From Streptomyces wuyuanensis (GTDB lineage: Bacteria; Actinomycetota; Actinomycetes; Streptomycetales; Streptomycetaceae): DNA of 64,000 bases. Positions 18,495 through 27,219 of this stretch are shown here, in pieces. Each line of letters begins with the position of its first letter. The stretch's first letter is position 1. The position numbers and the translations under genes were made by a program. The DNA lies in the NCBI RefSeq assembly GCF_900103455.1, contig NZ_FNHI01000033.1:1-64000 (forward strand), given 5' to 3'. The notes under the pieces are model-generated. The model searched no databases and was not told the DNA's origin. It saw nothing but the letters and a program-made list of their open reading frames with translations.

Positions 18495-19541
18495 ATGGAC
18501 ACCATGCTCGCCGGACGCTTCCACCTGGACAGCAAGAAGTTCGCCGTGGAAGAGGTCCCGATCCCCGTGCCGGGCCCGGGCGAGGTCCTCATCGAGGTCA
18601 AGGCCGCCGGCGTCTGCCTCTCCGACGTCCACCTGCTCGACGGCTCCCTCGTCCCGCTGTTCGCCACCTCCGACACGGTCACCGTCGGCCACGAGGTCTC
18701 CGGTGTGATCCACACGCTCGGCCCCGACCTCAAGCGCGGCCTGGCCGTCGGCGCCCGCGTCACCCTGGAGGCCGGCAAGACCTGCGGTAAGTGCGCCGGA
18801 TGCGTGCGCCACCGCCCCTGCACCCAGATGCTCACCGCCGGCATCGACTACGACGGCGGCTGGGCCGAGTATGTGATCGCCCGCGAGGACACCCTCATCC
18901 CCATTCCCGACAGTCTCCCCTTCGACCAGGCCGCGATCATCCCCGACGCGGTCTCCACCCCCTACGCCGCCGTCGTCGCCACCGCGGGCGTCCGTGCCGC
19001 CCAGTCCGTCGGTGTCTGGGGCGTGGGCGGAGTCGGTGCGCACAACGTACGCCTCGCCCGCCTGGTCGGCGCCGCCCCGATCATCGCCGTCGACCCGCTG
19101 CCCAGCGCCCGCGAGCGCGCGCTGGCGTTCGGCGCGGATCTCGCCCTCGACCCGACGGCCGAGGACTTCGCCGACCAGGTGTACGCGGCCACCGCTGGAC
19201 GAGGCCTCGACTTCGCCTTCGACTGCGCAGGCGTTCCCGCCGTCCGCGAGCAGGCCGCCTCCGTGCTCGGCCTGGGCGGCTCCCTCATCCTGGTCGGCAT
19301 CTCGCCCAGGCCCCTCACCATCACCGAGGGCCTGACCTTCAACTACATGGAGAAGCAGGTGCGCGGCCACTACGGCGGCACCCCCGAGTCCGTCTCCGAG
19401 CTGGTGCAGCTGACCGCAGCAGGCCGCCTGGACCTCGCCCCCTCCATCACCGACCACATCCCGCTCGCCGACGCGGCCGACGCCGTCCACCGACTGGAGA
19501 ACAAGATCGGCGACCCGATCCGCCTCATCCTCGTCCCCTGA
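18495..19541 (+). CDS. Zinc-dependent alcohol dehydrogenase
   Basis: A 348-residue medium-chain dehydrogenase. GHEVSG carries the catalytic-site GHE; CGKCAGCVRHRPC is the four-cysteine structural zinc lobe (about 96-108); GVWGVGGVGAHNVRLAR is the Rossmann motif (about 175). It would oxidise an alcohol with NAD(P)+. Placed directly after CYP102, it could oxidise the hydroxylated product to a ketone or aldehyde. The ATG at 18495 is chosen from the usual N-terminus; no strong Shine-Dalgarno is seen, and a second ATG nine bases on is possible. Confidence 0.88.
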   Translation: MDTMLAGRFHLDSKKFAVEEVPIPVPGPGEVLIEVKAAGVCLSDVHLLDGSLVPLFATSDTVTVGHEVSGVIHTLGPDLKRGLAVGARVTLEAGKTCGKCAGCVRHRPCTQMLTAGIDYDGGWAEYVIAREDTLIPIPDSLPFDQAAIIPDAVSTPYAAVVATAGVRAAQSVGVWGVGGVGAHNVRLARLVGAAPIIAVDPLPSARERALAFGADLALDPTAEDFADQVYAATAGRGLDFAFDCAGVPAVREQAASVLGLGGSLILVGISPRPLTITEGLTFNYMEKQVRGHYGGTPESVSELVQLTAAGRLDLAPSITDHIPLADAADAVHRLENKIGDPIRLILVP

Positions 19542-19663
19542 CAGCTGTCCAGCGGGACATCAAAGCCACCTCGGGCAGGGGTGAGTGGGCGCCGGTGCTT
19601 GAGGGAGCGCCGGTGCCCACGGCTTTCCGAGGAGGCGTGGGCGCGGCAACTGGAGGACGGCGG

Positions 19664-19810
19664 TCAGCCCACTGCGCGGGCCAGGTCGAACATGGCACTG
19701 ATGAGGTCGAGATGAGTGAATGCCTGGCGAAAGGTGCCCAGTTGCTCGCCGGAGCGGCTGATCGCCTCGGCGTACAGGCCGAGATGGTTGGCGCCACTGA
19801 GGCGGTGAGG
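19664..19810 (-). pseudogene. 3' end of a GH15 glucoamylase-like gene (copy 2)
   Basis: One frame encodes SGANHLGLYAEAISRSGEQ and LGTFRQAFTHLDLISAMFD, ending LARAVG and a stop at 19664. It is the C-terminal helix pair of GH15 enzymes and corresponds closely to the relic at 11968-12235 in the same orientation. Nothing of the catalytic part remains. Confidence 0.6.
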
Positions 19811-19851
19811 TCGAGTGCGTCAGCCGAGCCCACGGCGGCCGCTCCGCTCCG

Positions 19852-20508
19852 TCACGGCTCCTCGCGGGTTCGTGCTACGTGGCTCTCCAGGCCGACGATC
19901 GTGGCGTCGAGCGCACAGTTGAACATCGCGTCGATCACGTTCTTCGCGGGAGCGGGGGGGTGTTCCCCGTCGGCGCCGACCGGCGCCGGCGGCAGGGTGG
20001 TCCACCGCTGCAGCGCTCCGGTGAGTTCGCTGAGCAGCAGCCCCGTGAAAACCGCGCACAGGGAGGCGGCGACGCGCGGGATCTCCGAGGCCGGCAGTTT
20101 CGCGGCGGCCAGGATGTCGATGAGCCCCTGCCAAAAGGGGTCCTCCGGCTGGACGTAGTCGGCTCGCGCGAAGGAGTACGCCATCAGTTTCGGATGGCGG
20201 TGCGACAGTTCACGGAAGTCGAGAGCCAGTCGGCGAAGACGGTCCTGCCAGGGGATGTCCTCCCGCTCTCCCGCGCGGAACCGCGAGCCGACGCTCTCGG
20301 CCACGCCACGCAGCACTGCGTCCTTGTTCGGCACGTGGTGGTACAGCGACATCGGATTCGCATCCAGCGCGGTCGCGAGCTTACGCATGGTGAGCGCCTC
20401 GACCCCATCGGCGTCGATGAGCTGCAGCGCCATGGCGTGGATGCCGTCCTTGGTGAGGGGGACGGCCCTCTTCCTGGTCCCCCGGGGAGCCTTCCTTGAC
20501 TTTTCCAT
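19852..20508 (-). CDS. TetR-family regulator, probably leaderless (paralog)
   Basis: A 218-residue paralog of the CYP102-linked regulator: PRGTRKRAVPLTKDGIHAMA then RKLATALDANPMSLYHHVPN. The recognition helix region is nearly identical, so both should bind the same palindrome. The ATG at 20508 lies inside operator 20505-20519, with TACCAT seven bases upstream, the same layout as the other paralog. An upstream in-frame start at 20562 is possible but would add residues absent from the paralog. It lies downstream of, and on the same strand as, the TetR gene at 20577. Confidence 0.85.
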   Translation of the reverse strand: MEKSRKAPRGTRKRAVPLTKDGIHAMALQLIDADGVEALTMRKLATALDANPMSLYHHVPNKDAVLRGVAESVGSRFRAGEREDIPWQDRLRRLALDFRELSHRHPKLMAYSFARADYVQPEDPFWQGLIDILAAAKLPASEIPRVAASLCAVFTGLLLSELTGALQRWTTLPPAPVGADGEHPPAPAKNVIDAMFNCALDATIVGLESHVARTREEP

Positions 20509-20519
20509 ACATCGTATGG
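20505..20519. promoter_or_regulatory. Operator over TetR start codon
   Basis: CCATACATCGTATGG, matching the window consensus CCRTACRNYGTAYGG. It covers the ATG of the TetR gene at 19852-20508 and lies just downstream of its presumed -10 box, as in the paralog at 14913. Confidence 0.65.
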
Positions 20520-20576
20520 TATCAGTGAGCCGCCGCAGGCGGCTTCTCACATCCGGCGGCACCCTCGGTCAGGGCA

Positions 20577-21212
20577 TCAGGTGAGGTTCGGCAGGGGGCG
20601 CCGGGTGACCTCACGGGCGTCGTCCGGGGGGACGCCGAGCATGCGAAGGACCATTTCGGCCAGGTCGGAGGCGGTCTCGTCGCCGTCGAGGTCGGGGCGG
20701 GCCAGCCTCAGCGCCACGAGGGACAGCAGGGTCCCGCCCATGGCGGACAGCGCCGTGGTCGCATCGGTGCAGGCGAAGCGGCCCGAGGCGATGCCGCGCT
20801 CCAGGTCACGCAGGGCTCTCGGGGCGAGTCCGCGTTCTGAGTGAATCTGGGCCAGACCGCGATCACGCAGGATCCGCATGAGTTCCGGGTGCGAGTCGGC
20901 CATCCGGGCCGTGAGCCGGAAGCCCGCCGCGACAAGCTCGGCCGGGTCCTCGATCCCCTCCACGCGCTCGTCGATGACCTGGCCGAACTCCTCCAGGGCG
21001 TCCGTCACGGCGGCGTCGAACAGGTCCGTCTTCGACTCGAAGTGGTTGTAGAAGGAGCCGAAACCGACGTCCGCGCGCTCGGCGATGGCCTGGATGCTGG
21101 CGCTGGTGTCCCCGGTCTCCGCGAGGATCTGCCGGGCCGCACGGACGAGTGCCTGACGAGTCTCGGCGCGGCGCCGCTCGAAGCGGTTCTTGGGAGGGGC
21201 TGACGTCGGCAT
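20577..21212 (-). CDS. TetR/AcrR regulator facing the ring-cleavage operon
   Basis: A 211-residue regulator, full-length paralog of the 8411 gene. The HTH is RAARQILAETGDTSASIQAI with AERADVGFGSFYNHF. The start at 21212 (MPTSAPPKNRFERR) is chosen because it aligns with the paralog; an ATG at 21266 would add 18 residues crossing the operator. It is divergent from the extradiol dioxygenase operon, so it is the probable repressor of that operon, responding to a pathway substrate or intermediate. Confidence 0.85.
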   Translation of the reverse strand: MPTSAPPKNRFERRRAETRQALVRAARQILAETGDTSASIQAIAERADVGFGSFYNHFESKTDLFDAAVTDALEEFGQVIDERVEGIEDPAELVAAGFRLTARMADSHPELMRILRDRGLAQIHSERGLAPRALRDLERGIASGRFACTDATTALSAMGGTLLSLVALRLARPDLDGDETASDLAEMVLRMLGVPPDDAREVTRRPLPNLT

Positions 21213-21232
21213 GCGGCGAGTGTAACAACGCC

Positions 21233-21299
21233 ACGATGAGTCTCGCATCACTGATGAAGTCATCAATTCTTTGGCCTCACCCTATTGACGATGAGTCTC
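21233..21299. promoter_or_regulatory. Intergenic control region with TetR-type operator
   Basis: TGATGAAGTCATCA at 21252-21265 is a near-perfect palindrome like the sites at 8306 and 8372. It is flanked by a direct repeat ACGATGAGTCTC at 21233-21244 and 21288-21299. TTGACG at 21285-21290 may be a -35 element for the dioxygenase operon; a good -10 is not evident. The region separates the divergent TetR and dioxygenase genes. Confidence 0.5.
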
Positions 21300-21348
21300 A
21301 GCAAAGTTGATGATTTTCTCATTACGGCAATGTTGCTTGGAGGGCACC

Positions 21349-22494
21349 ATGTTCGAAACCCCCGTTGACAGGGCCGATCCCCGGACGCCCCACCAAGATC
21401 TCCACAGCGAGCAGGGCGCCCTGCGCGGAGAGCACCCCGGACGAGCCCGCAATCCCGTGATCAAGGTGGCTGACCTGGCCTGGCTGGAGTTCGAGAAGCC
21501 GGATCTGGACCGGGCCGAGGTCTTCGCCCGTGACTTCGGGTTCGCGATCGCCGCCCGCACCGAGGGGGAGCTGTGGCTGCGGGGCACGTTCGCCGGCTCG
21601 CCGTGCATGGTGATCCGCAAGGGGATTGCGTCCCGCTTCATCGGGCCTGCGTTCCGTGCGGCCGAGCGTGTCGATCTGGACCGTCTGGCCCGTGACACCG
21701 GCGGGGACGTGCGGGACCTGGACGCACCCGGCGGCGGAAAGGCCGTCGGCCTGCTCGACCCCTCGGGCTTGCCGGTCCGGGTCGTGCACTGCGCCGAGCA
21801 GCTGCCCGCGCTGCCCCATCAGCAGCCGCTGATTCTCAACTTCGGTACTGATCACCGTCGGACGAACGCCACCCAGCGCCCGCCCCGTGAGCCGTCCCGC
21901 ATCCAGCGGCTGGGCCATGTGGTGCTGGAGACACCGTTGTTCGCCCGCACCTTGGACTGGTACCTGGACACCCTCGGGATGATCGTGTCCGACTTCCTGT
22001 TCCTGGACGGTCAGCGCGGGCGCGGGCCGACGATGGCGTTCATCCGGTGCGACCAGGGCAGCCTGGCCGTGGATCACCACACGCTGGCCCTGCACCTGGG
22101 ACCCGCAACCGGCTATGTCCATTCCGCCTACCAGGTCACCGACCTCGACGCGATCGCCGCCGGTGGGGAGTACCTGGCCGAACGCGGCTACCAGCGCAGC
22201 TGGGGCATCGGCCGGCACATCCAGGGCAGCCAGCTCTTCGACTACTGGCGCGACCCCGACCGCTTCATGCTGGAGCACTTCGCCGACGGCGACCTCTTCT
22301 CCTGTGACCTGGAGCCCGGCTGGGCGCCGATGTCGGCGAGCGGCCTCGCCCAGTGGGGCCCGCCGGTCACCCGTGACTTCCTGGGCACGAACCCGTCCCC
22401 CGCCAAGCTGCGCGAGGTCATGACGGCCCTGCGCGGCGACAACGAACTCGACCCCGCACGCCTGCTGGGCCTGATGAAAGCGATGAGCTCATGA
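21349..22494 (+). CDS. Type I extradiol dioxygenase (VOC family)
   Basis: A 381-residue two-domain vicinal-oxygen-chelate protein. The N-terminal domain (about 35-165) is the non-catalytic half. The C-terminal domain carries the expected iron ligands: His190 (RLGHVVLE), His258 (YVHSAYQV) and Glu309 (FMLEHFADGD). Their spacing (68 and 51) is close to that of BphC-type enzymes. It would open a catechol-type ring next to one hydroxyl, using Fe(II) and O2. TTGGAGGG stands five bases before the ATG at 21349. It is the first gene of a tightly coupled operon. Confidence 0.85.
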   Translation: MFETPVDRADPRTPHQDLHSEQGALRGEHPGRARNPVIKVADLAWLEFEKPDLDRAEVFARDFGFAIAARTEGELWLRGTFAGSPCMVIRKGIASRFIGPAFRAAERVDLDRLARDTGGDVRDLDAPGGGKAVGLLDPSGLPVRVVHCAEQLPALPHQQPLILNFGTDHRRTNATQRPPREPSRIQRLGHVVLETPLFARTLDWYLDTLGMIVSDFLFLDGQRGRGPTMAFIRCDQGSLAVDHHTLALHLGPATGYVHSAYQVTDLDAIAAGGEYLAERGYQRSWGIGRHIQGSQLFDYWRDPDRFMLEHFADGDLFSCDLEPGWAPMSASGLAQWGPPVTRDFLGTNPSPAKLREVMTALRGDNELDPARLLGLMKAMSS

Positions 22495-23429
22495 GCACCA
22501 ACGTTCTGCGCACCACCGACGGCTGGTGGGCTGTCCGGGGCGAGCGCGCCGTCCGCGTCGAGACCAAGGCGGTCACCACCGCCGAGCTGCTCGCCGACCG
22601 GGACGCGGTCCGCGAGGCCGCCGCCTCCGCCGGGAGCGGCACGCCCGTCGCCGACCTGGTGGCGCTGCCTCCGGTCACCACCCCGTGCCGGGTGGTCGCC
22701 CAGATGGTCAACTACCGCAGCCACGCCAAGGATTCGGGCTTCACCGGCGACATCCCGGCCACCTTCTTCCGCAAGGCGTCCGGCTCGGTCAGCGGCCCGC
22801 ACGAGGAGATCGTCCGGCCCGCGCACGTGAAGTTCCTCGACTACGAGGTGGAACTCGGCCTCGTCATGGGCGCCCCCCTGCCCGTGGGCACCGTCGTCGA
22901 GGAGCGGGACCTGCCCCGTTACGTTGCCGGCCTTGTGCTGACCAACGACGTCAGTGCCCGCGACGTCCAGCTGACCAAGACCCAGTTCTACGAGAGCAAG
23001 TCCTATCCGACCTTCACGCCGACGGGGCCCTACCTCGCCCTGCTGGAGCCCGAGGACTTCGCCCACCTGCTCGACCTGCGGCTGCGGCTGTCGGTCAACG
23101 GCGTACCGCGTCAGGACCGCACGCTCGCCGACATGATCGTAAGGCCCGCCCAGGCGCTCACCCTGCTCGCCCGCTTTCAGACCCTCGACCCGGGCGACCT
23201 GCTGCTGACCGGCACTCCCGGCGGCACGGCCCTGAAAGCCCCGCTCAAGCCGATCGCCAAGATCAGTGCCTTGCTGCCCCCCTCGGTGAGGTGGAAGGCG
23301 TTCTTCAAGGGCCAGGCCAGGAACCCCCGTTACCTGCGCGACGGTGACCTCGTCACCGCCACGATCGCCACCGGGGACGGACGAATCGACCTCGGCGAGC
23401 AGCGGACCTCTGTGACGGGCGCCCCATGA
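22491..23429 (+). CDS. Fumarylacetoacetate hydrolase family protein
   Basis: A 312-residue FAH-family enzyme. DYEVELGLVMG (about residues 118-128) holds the metal-binding Glu-x-Glu, NDVSARDVQ follows, and LLTGTPGG (about 242) is the C-terminal signature. The family cleaves C-C bonds in acylpyruvates and related 2,4-diketo acids. Its start overlaps the dioxygenase stop by four bases (ATGA), so it probably acts on the ring-cleavage product. Confidence 0.85.
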   Translation: MSTNVLRTTDGWWAVRGERAVRVETKAVTTAELLADRDAVREAAASAGSGTPVADLVALPPVTTPCRVVAQMVNYRSHAKDSGFTGDIPATFFRKASGSVSGPHEEIVRPAHVKFLDYEVELGLVMGAPLPVGTVVEERDLPRYVAGLVLTNDVSARDVQLTKTQFYESKSYPTFTPTGPYLALLEPEDFAHLLDLRLRLSVNGVPRQDRTLADMIVRPAQALTLLARFQTLDPGDLLLTGTPGGTALKAPLKPIAKISALLPPSVRWKAFFKGQARNPRYLRDGDLVTATIATGDGRIDLGEQRTSVTGAP

Positions 23430-25039
23430 GCGCCGCATCCCGGACACCGGTCGTGATCATTGGTGCGGGACCCGTGGGGGTCACGGCCGCTCTCCTGCTC
23501 GCCCGACGCGGAGTGCGCAGCGTCGTCATGGAACGACACCAGGACGTCTACCCCTTGCCGCGGGCCGTCGTCGTGGACGACGAGGTCCGCCGGATCCTGC
23601 AGAGTGTCGGCGTCCATGAGGAGTTCGCCGCCCTCGCCCGCCCGGCACGCGGGCTGCGGCTGCTGGACGCCCGGCACCGCGTGATCGCCGAGTTCGCGCG
23701 GTCCCCGCAAGGGCATCACGGCTTCCCGCAGACCAGCATGTTCGACCAGCCCGAGCTGGAACGCCTGCTGCGCGACGCCCTGGCGAACCGCCCCGAGTGC
23801 GAGCTGCGGGGCGGGGTGGAGGTCGTGTCCGTCACCCAGGACACCAATGGACCCAACGATGCGACCGGTCCGGTCCGGGTCACCTTCCGTCGCGACGGCA
23901 GCGATGAGGAGGAGCACCTGTGGACCGATGCCGTCCTCGGCTGCGACGGCGCGGGCAGCATCACCCGCGACGCCGTCGGCGCCGTATGGGAGGACCTGCA
24001 CTTTCAGGAGAGCTGGCGGGTCATCGACGTGCGTACCAGCCGCCAGGTGCGCACCTGGGAAGGCGCCGAGCAGATCTGCTGCCCCACCCGGCCCGCCACG
24101 TTCATGCGCGTCGGCGAAGACCGCTACCGCTGGGAGTTCCGGCTGCCCGACGACCAGCCCCTGGACGGCCCGGACGGATGGGAGCGCCTGCGGAATCTGG
24201 TCGCCCCCTGGGCGGACCTGCCGTCCGACCCCTCCCTGGGCGACGACTTCGAGGTGATCCGGCAGGCGCAGTACACCTTCCGCGCCCGTCTCGCCGACCG
24301 GTGGCGCAGGGGGCGTGTCTTCCTGCTGGGCGACGCCGCCCACCTGACCCCGCCCTTCGTCGGGCAGGGTCTGTGCGCGGGCCTGCGCGACGCCCGCAAT
24401 CTCACCTGGAAACTCGCTCGCGTCCTCCGTCAGGGCGCGGACGAGGGGCTGCTGGACACCTACGAACGTGAGCGCAAGCCACACGCTCGCCGCGTGATCC
24501 GCGTCGCGGTCGCCGTCGGCTGGGCCATGACAGGTGGGCAGGACCGCGGTGCTGCGGTTCGCCGGGCCGTCGTGGGCGCGGTCTGCCGTCTTCCCGGCGT
24601 GACCGCGGCGGTGAGCCGTGACCTCAGCCCCGCCCTGACCGCCGGCCCGCTGGTACGGCGCCGCCCCGGGCTCATCCGCCGCATGCCGGCAGGCACCTTC
24701 TGCCCACAGCCCTGGGTGCTGCACGACGGCAGGCGAGTGCGCCTCGACGACCTCCTGGGTGACTCCTTCGCCGTCCTGACCGCTGTGCCGCCCACTGCGC
24801 AGATGACGGCCGTGGCCACGGCGCTCGGCGCACGCACCATCCGCGTCGACGACCTGGGCGACGACGGCGCCCTGGCCGCCTGGCTGGCACGCGGCCGGGC
24901 CGACGCCGTCCTGCTGCGCCCCGACCGCGTCGTGATGGACACGGTCCCGGCCGGCACCGGCGACTTCACGGACACCGCCGCCTGGGCTCCCCTGCTGCAC
25001 ACGGCCCGCCGTCCCGCCGATGTCCGGCACGTCCCCTGA
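23426..25039 (+). CDS. MhpA-like FAD-dependent aromatic hydroxylase
   Basis: A 537-residue class A flavoprotein monooxygenase. GAGPVG at 13-18 binds FAD, VLGCDGAGS is the DG motif, and FLLGDAAHLTPPFVGQGLCA (about 300) is the GD motif. The C-terminal thioredoxin-like region (about 430-535) is typical of MhpA/PheA enzymes. Such enzymes hydroxylate phenolic rings with NAD(P)H and O2, giving the diol that extradiol dioxygenases need. The ATG overlaps the previous stop by four bases. Confidence 0.88.
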   Translation: MSAASRTPVVIIGAGPVGVTAALLLARRGVRSVVMERHQDVYPLPRAVVVDDEVRRILQSVGVHEEFAALARPARGLRLLDARHRVIAEFARSPQGHHGFPQTSMFDQPELERLLRDALANRPECELRGGVEVVSVTQDTNGPNDATGPVRVTFRRDGSDEEEHLWTDAVLGCDGAGSITRDAVGAVWEDLHFQESWRVIDVRTSRQVRTWEGAEQICCPTRPATFMRVGEDRYRWEFRLPDDQPLDGPDGWERLRNLVAPWADLPSDPSLGDDFEVIRQAQYTFRARLADRWRRGRVFLLGDAAHLTPPFVGQGLCAGLRDARNLTWKLARVLRQGADEGLLDTYERERKPHARRVIRVAVAVGWAMTGGQDRGAAVRRAVVGAVCRLPGVTAAVSRDLSPALTAGPLVRRRPGLIRRMPAGTFCPQPWVLHDGRRVRLDDLLGDSFAVLTAVPPTAQMTAVATALGARTIRVDDLGDDGALAAWLARGRADAVLLRPDRVVMDTVPAGTGDFTDTAAWAPLLHTARRPADVRHVP

Positions 25040-25055
25040 CGAGGAGCACCACACC

Positions 25056-27074
25056 ATGAGCACCCTGCACCCCACGCCGTATCCGGAACCCTTCTTCACT
25101 CCCGACCCGAAGACGGCCGCCCGCAGCCGCATCGCGGACTTCGCCCGATGGGCGGCCCGGCACCAGGGCGCCGAAGGAATCCAGGACCCCACCGACTACC
25201 AGGCCCTGTACCGCTGGTCCATCACCGACCTGGAAGGGTTCTGGGCCGCGGTGTGGGAGTACTTCGCCGTCGATGCGACGACTCCGTACGAGCGGGTACT
25301 GGCAGAGGAGACCATGCCCGGCGCCCGCTGGTTTCCCGGCGCCACCCTCAACTACGCCCACCACGCGCTGCGCAACCTGCAGCCGGACTCCCCCGCGATC
25401 ACCGCGCTGAACGAGACCGGATCCGGCTACGAGATCACGGGTCAGCAGTTGCGCGCCCGGGTGGCTTCCGTCGCAGCCACCCTGCGCGACCTGGGCGTCG
25501 GACAGGGCGACCGGGTGGTGGGCTACCTCCCCCACACGCCCCACGCCGTCATCGCCTTCCTCGCCACCGCCAGCCTGGGCGCGGTGTGGTCGGTGTGCGG
25601 CCAGGACTACGCGCCCAAGGCCGCCGCCGACCGCTTCGCCCAGCTCGAACCCACGGTGCTGATCACCGCGGACGGCTACCTCTTCAACGGCACCACACAC
25701 GACTGCCGGACCGCCTCACTCGAACTGGCCCGCGCCCTGCCCACGTTGAAGGCCACAGTGCGCGTGGACCACGTGGGGCTCGCCTGGCCCGAGGGCGGGC
25801 ATCCGGGGCTGACGGTGCCCTGGGAAGACGCCGCCGCCCGCACCGAGCACCTCACTGTTGCCCCGGTGCCGTTCGACCACCCTCTGTGGGTCGTCTTCTC
25901 CTCTGGCACCACCGGCCTGCCCAAGGGCATCGTCCACGGGCACGGCGGCGTCCTGCTCGAACACCTCAAGATGCTCGGCCTGCACACCGACCTCGGCCCC
26001 GGGGACCGCCTGCTGTGGTACACCACCACCCACTGGATGATGTGGAACCTGGTCGTCTCCGCCCTGCTGACCGGTGCCGCCACCTGCACCTACGACGGCA
26101 GCCCGGCGCCGGTCGCGCGACCGGGCATCCTGTGGGAGCTGGCGGCCCGCCACAAGGTCACCGTCTTCGGCACCAGTCCGCAGTACCTGCTGGCCATGAG
26201 CAAGCTGGGCATCGAACCCGCCGTGCACGACCTGTCGGCGATCCGCGTCATCGGCTCCACCGGCTCCGCGCTGCCCGCCTCCGCCTATCCCTGGGTCCGC
26301 GACCACGTGGGCGCCGGCGTCCAGCTGGCCTCCACCAGCGGCGGCACGGACGTCGTCTCCGGCTTCGCCGGCAGCGCCCCGACGACCCCGGTCTGGGCGG
26401 GCGAGCTGTCCACTCCCGGCCTGGGCGTGGCGCTGGCCGCGTACGACGCGACGGGCACCCCGGTCCTCGACCGGCTCGGCGAGCTGGTCGTCACCCGGCC
26501 GATGCCGTCCATGCCGTTGCACTTCTGGAACGACCCCGACGGCAGCCGCTACCGTGCCGCCTACTTCGACGCCTACCCCGGTGTGTGGCGGCACGGCGAC
26601 TGGATCACCCACACCTCCCACGGCTCGGTGATCGTCCACGGCCGATCCGACGCCACCCTGAACCGCAACGGCGTACGCCTGGGCAGTGCGGACATCCACG
26701 ACATCGTCGAACGCCTCCCCGAGATCACCGAGGCCCTCGTCATCGGCGCGGAGGAACCCGACGGCGGCTACTGGATGCCGCTCTTCGTCGTCCTCGCCGA
26801 CGGGGTCGGCCTGGACGACTCCCTGCGCGAGAAGATCCGCGACGCGATCCGCACCGGCGCCTCACCCCGCCACGTCCCCGACGAAATCCTGGGCGTACCG
26901 GCCCTCCCGCACACGAAGACCGGAAAGAAGCTCGAGGTTCCCGTCAAGCGCCTGCTCCAGGGCACCCCCGCCGAGCAGGTCCTGAACCCCTCGGCGGTCG
27001 ACAACCCCGAACTGATCTCCTACTTCGCCCGCCTGGGCACCGAGCGGAGCAAGCGATCGACCCGGCCCACATGA
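25056..27074 (+). CDS. Acetoacetyl-CoA synthetase
   Basis: A 672-residue ANL adenylating enzyme. Length, the opening FFTPDPKTAARSRIADFARW and RWSITDLEGFW match acetoacetate-CoA ligases; FSSGTTGLPKG (about 281-291) is the P-loop and HTKTGKKLEVPVKR contains the C-terminal catalytic lysine. It activates acetoacetate, or a longer beta-keto acid, with ATP and CoA. GAGGAG precedes the ATG at 25056. It is the fourth gene of the ring-cleavage operon, 16 bases after the hydroxylase. Confidence 0.88.
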   Translation: MSTLHPTPYPEPFFTPDPKTAARSRIADFARWAARHQGAEGIQDPTDYQALYRWSITDLEGFWAAVWEYFAVDATTPYERVLAEETMPGARWFPGATLNYAHHALRNLQPDSPAITALNETGSGYEITGQQLRARVASVAATLRDLGVGQGDRVVGYLPHTPHAVIAFLATASLGAVWSVCGQDYAPKAAADRFAQLEPTVLITADGYLFNGTTHDCRTASLELARALPTLKATVRVDHVGLAWPEGGHPGLTVPWEDAAARTEHLTVAPVPFDHPLWVVFSSGTTGLPKGIVHGHGGVLLEHLKMLGLHTDLGPGDRLLWYTTTHWMMWNLVVSALLTGAATCTYDGSPAPVARPGILWELAARHKVTVFGTSPQYLLAMSKLGIEPAVHDLSAIRVIGSTGSALPASAYPWVRDHVGAGVQLASTSGGTDVVSGFAGSAPTTPVWAGELSTPGLGVALAAYDATGTPVLDRLGELVVTRPMPSMPLHFWNDPDGSRYRAAYFDAYPGVWRHGDWITHTSHGSVIVHGRSDATLNRNGVRLGSADIHDIVERLPEITEALVIGAEEPDGGYWMPLFVVLADGVGLDDSLREKIRDAIRTGASPRHVPDEILGVPALPHTKTGKKLEVPVKRLLQGTPAEQVLNPSAVDNPELISYFARLGTERSKRSTRPT

Positions 27075-27152
27075 CGTCGACGGGCCGCAAGGCCACGTGA
27101 CAGCCACCAGATCCCTGTGCCGCCCGGCTCCGCAGACCCCCGTCCCCACCGG

Positions 27153-27187
27153 GCGGTGCCGGGGCGGTCAACCCGCCCCGGCACCGC
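27153..27187 (+). terminator. Strong 15-bp hairpin within the operon
   Basis: Perfect arms at 27153-27167 and 27173-27187 with a five-base loop, all GC-rich, in the gap between the synthetase and the nitroreductase gene. No T run follows. It could terminate most transcripts after the fourth gene, or protect an upstream 3' end so that the nitroreductase is expressed less. Confidence 0.65.
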
Positions 27188-27219
27188 ATCATCCACACAA
27201 CGGAAGCAAGAGAGAAACC

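Noticed and set aside
22242..23447. A 401-residue frame opposite the hydrolase gene
   Set aside because: It is antisense to two coupled enzyme genes with strong motifs.
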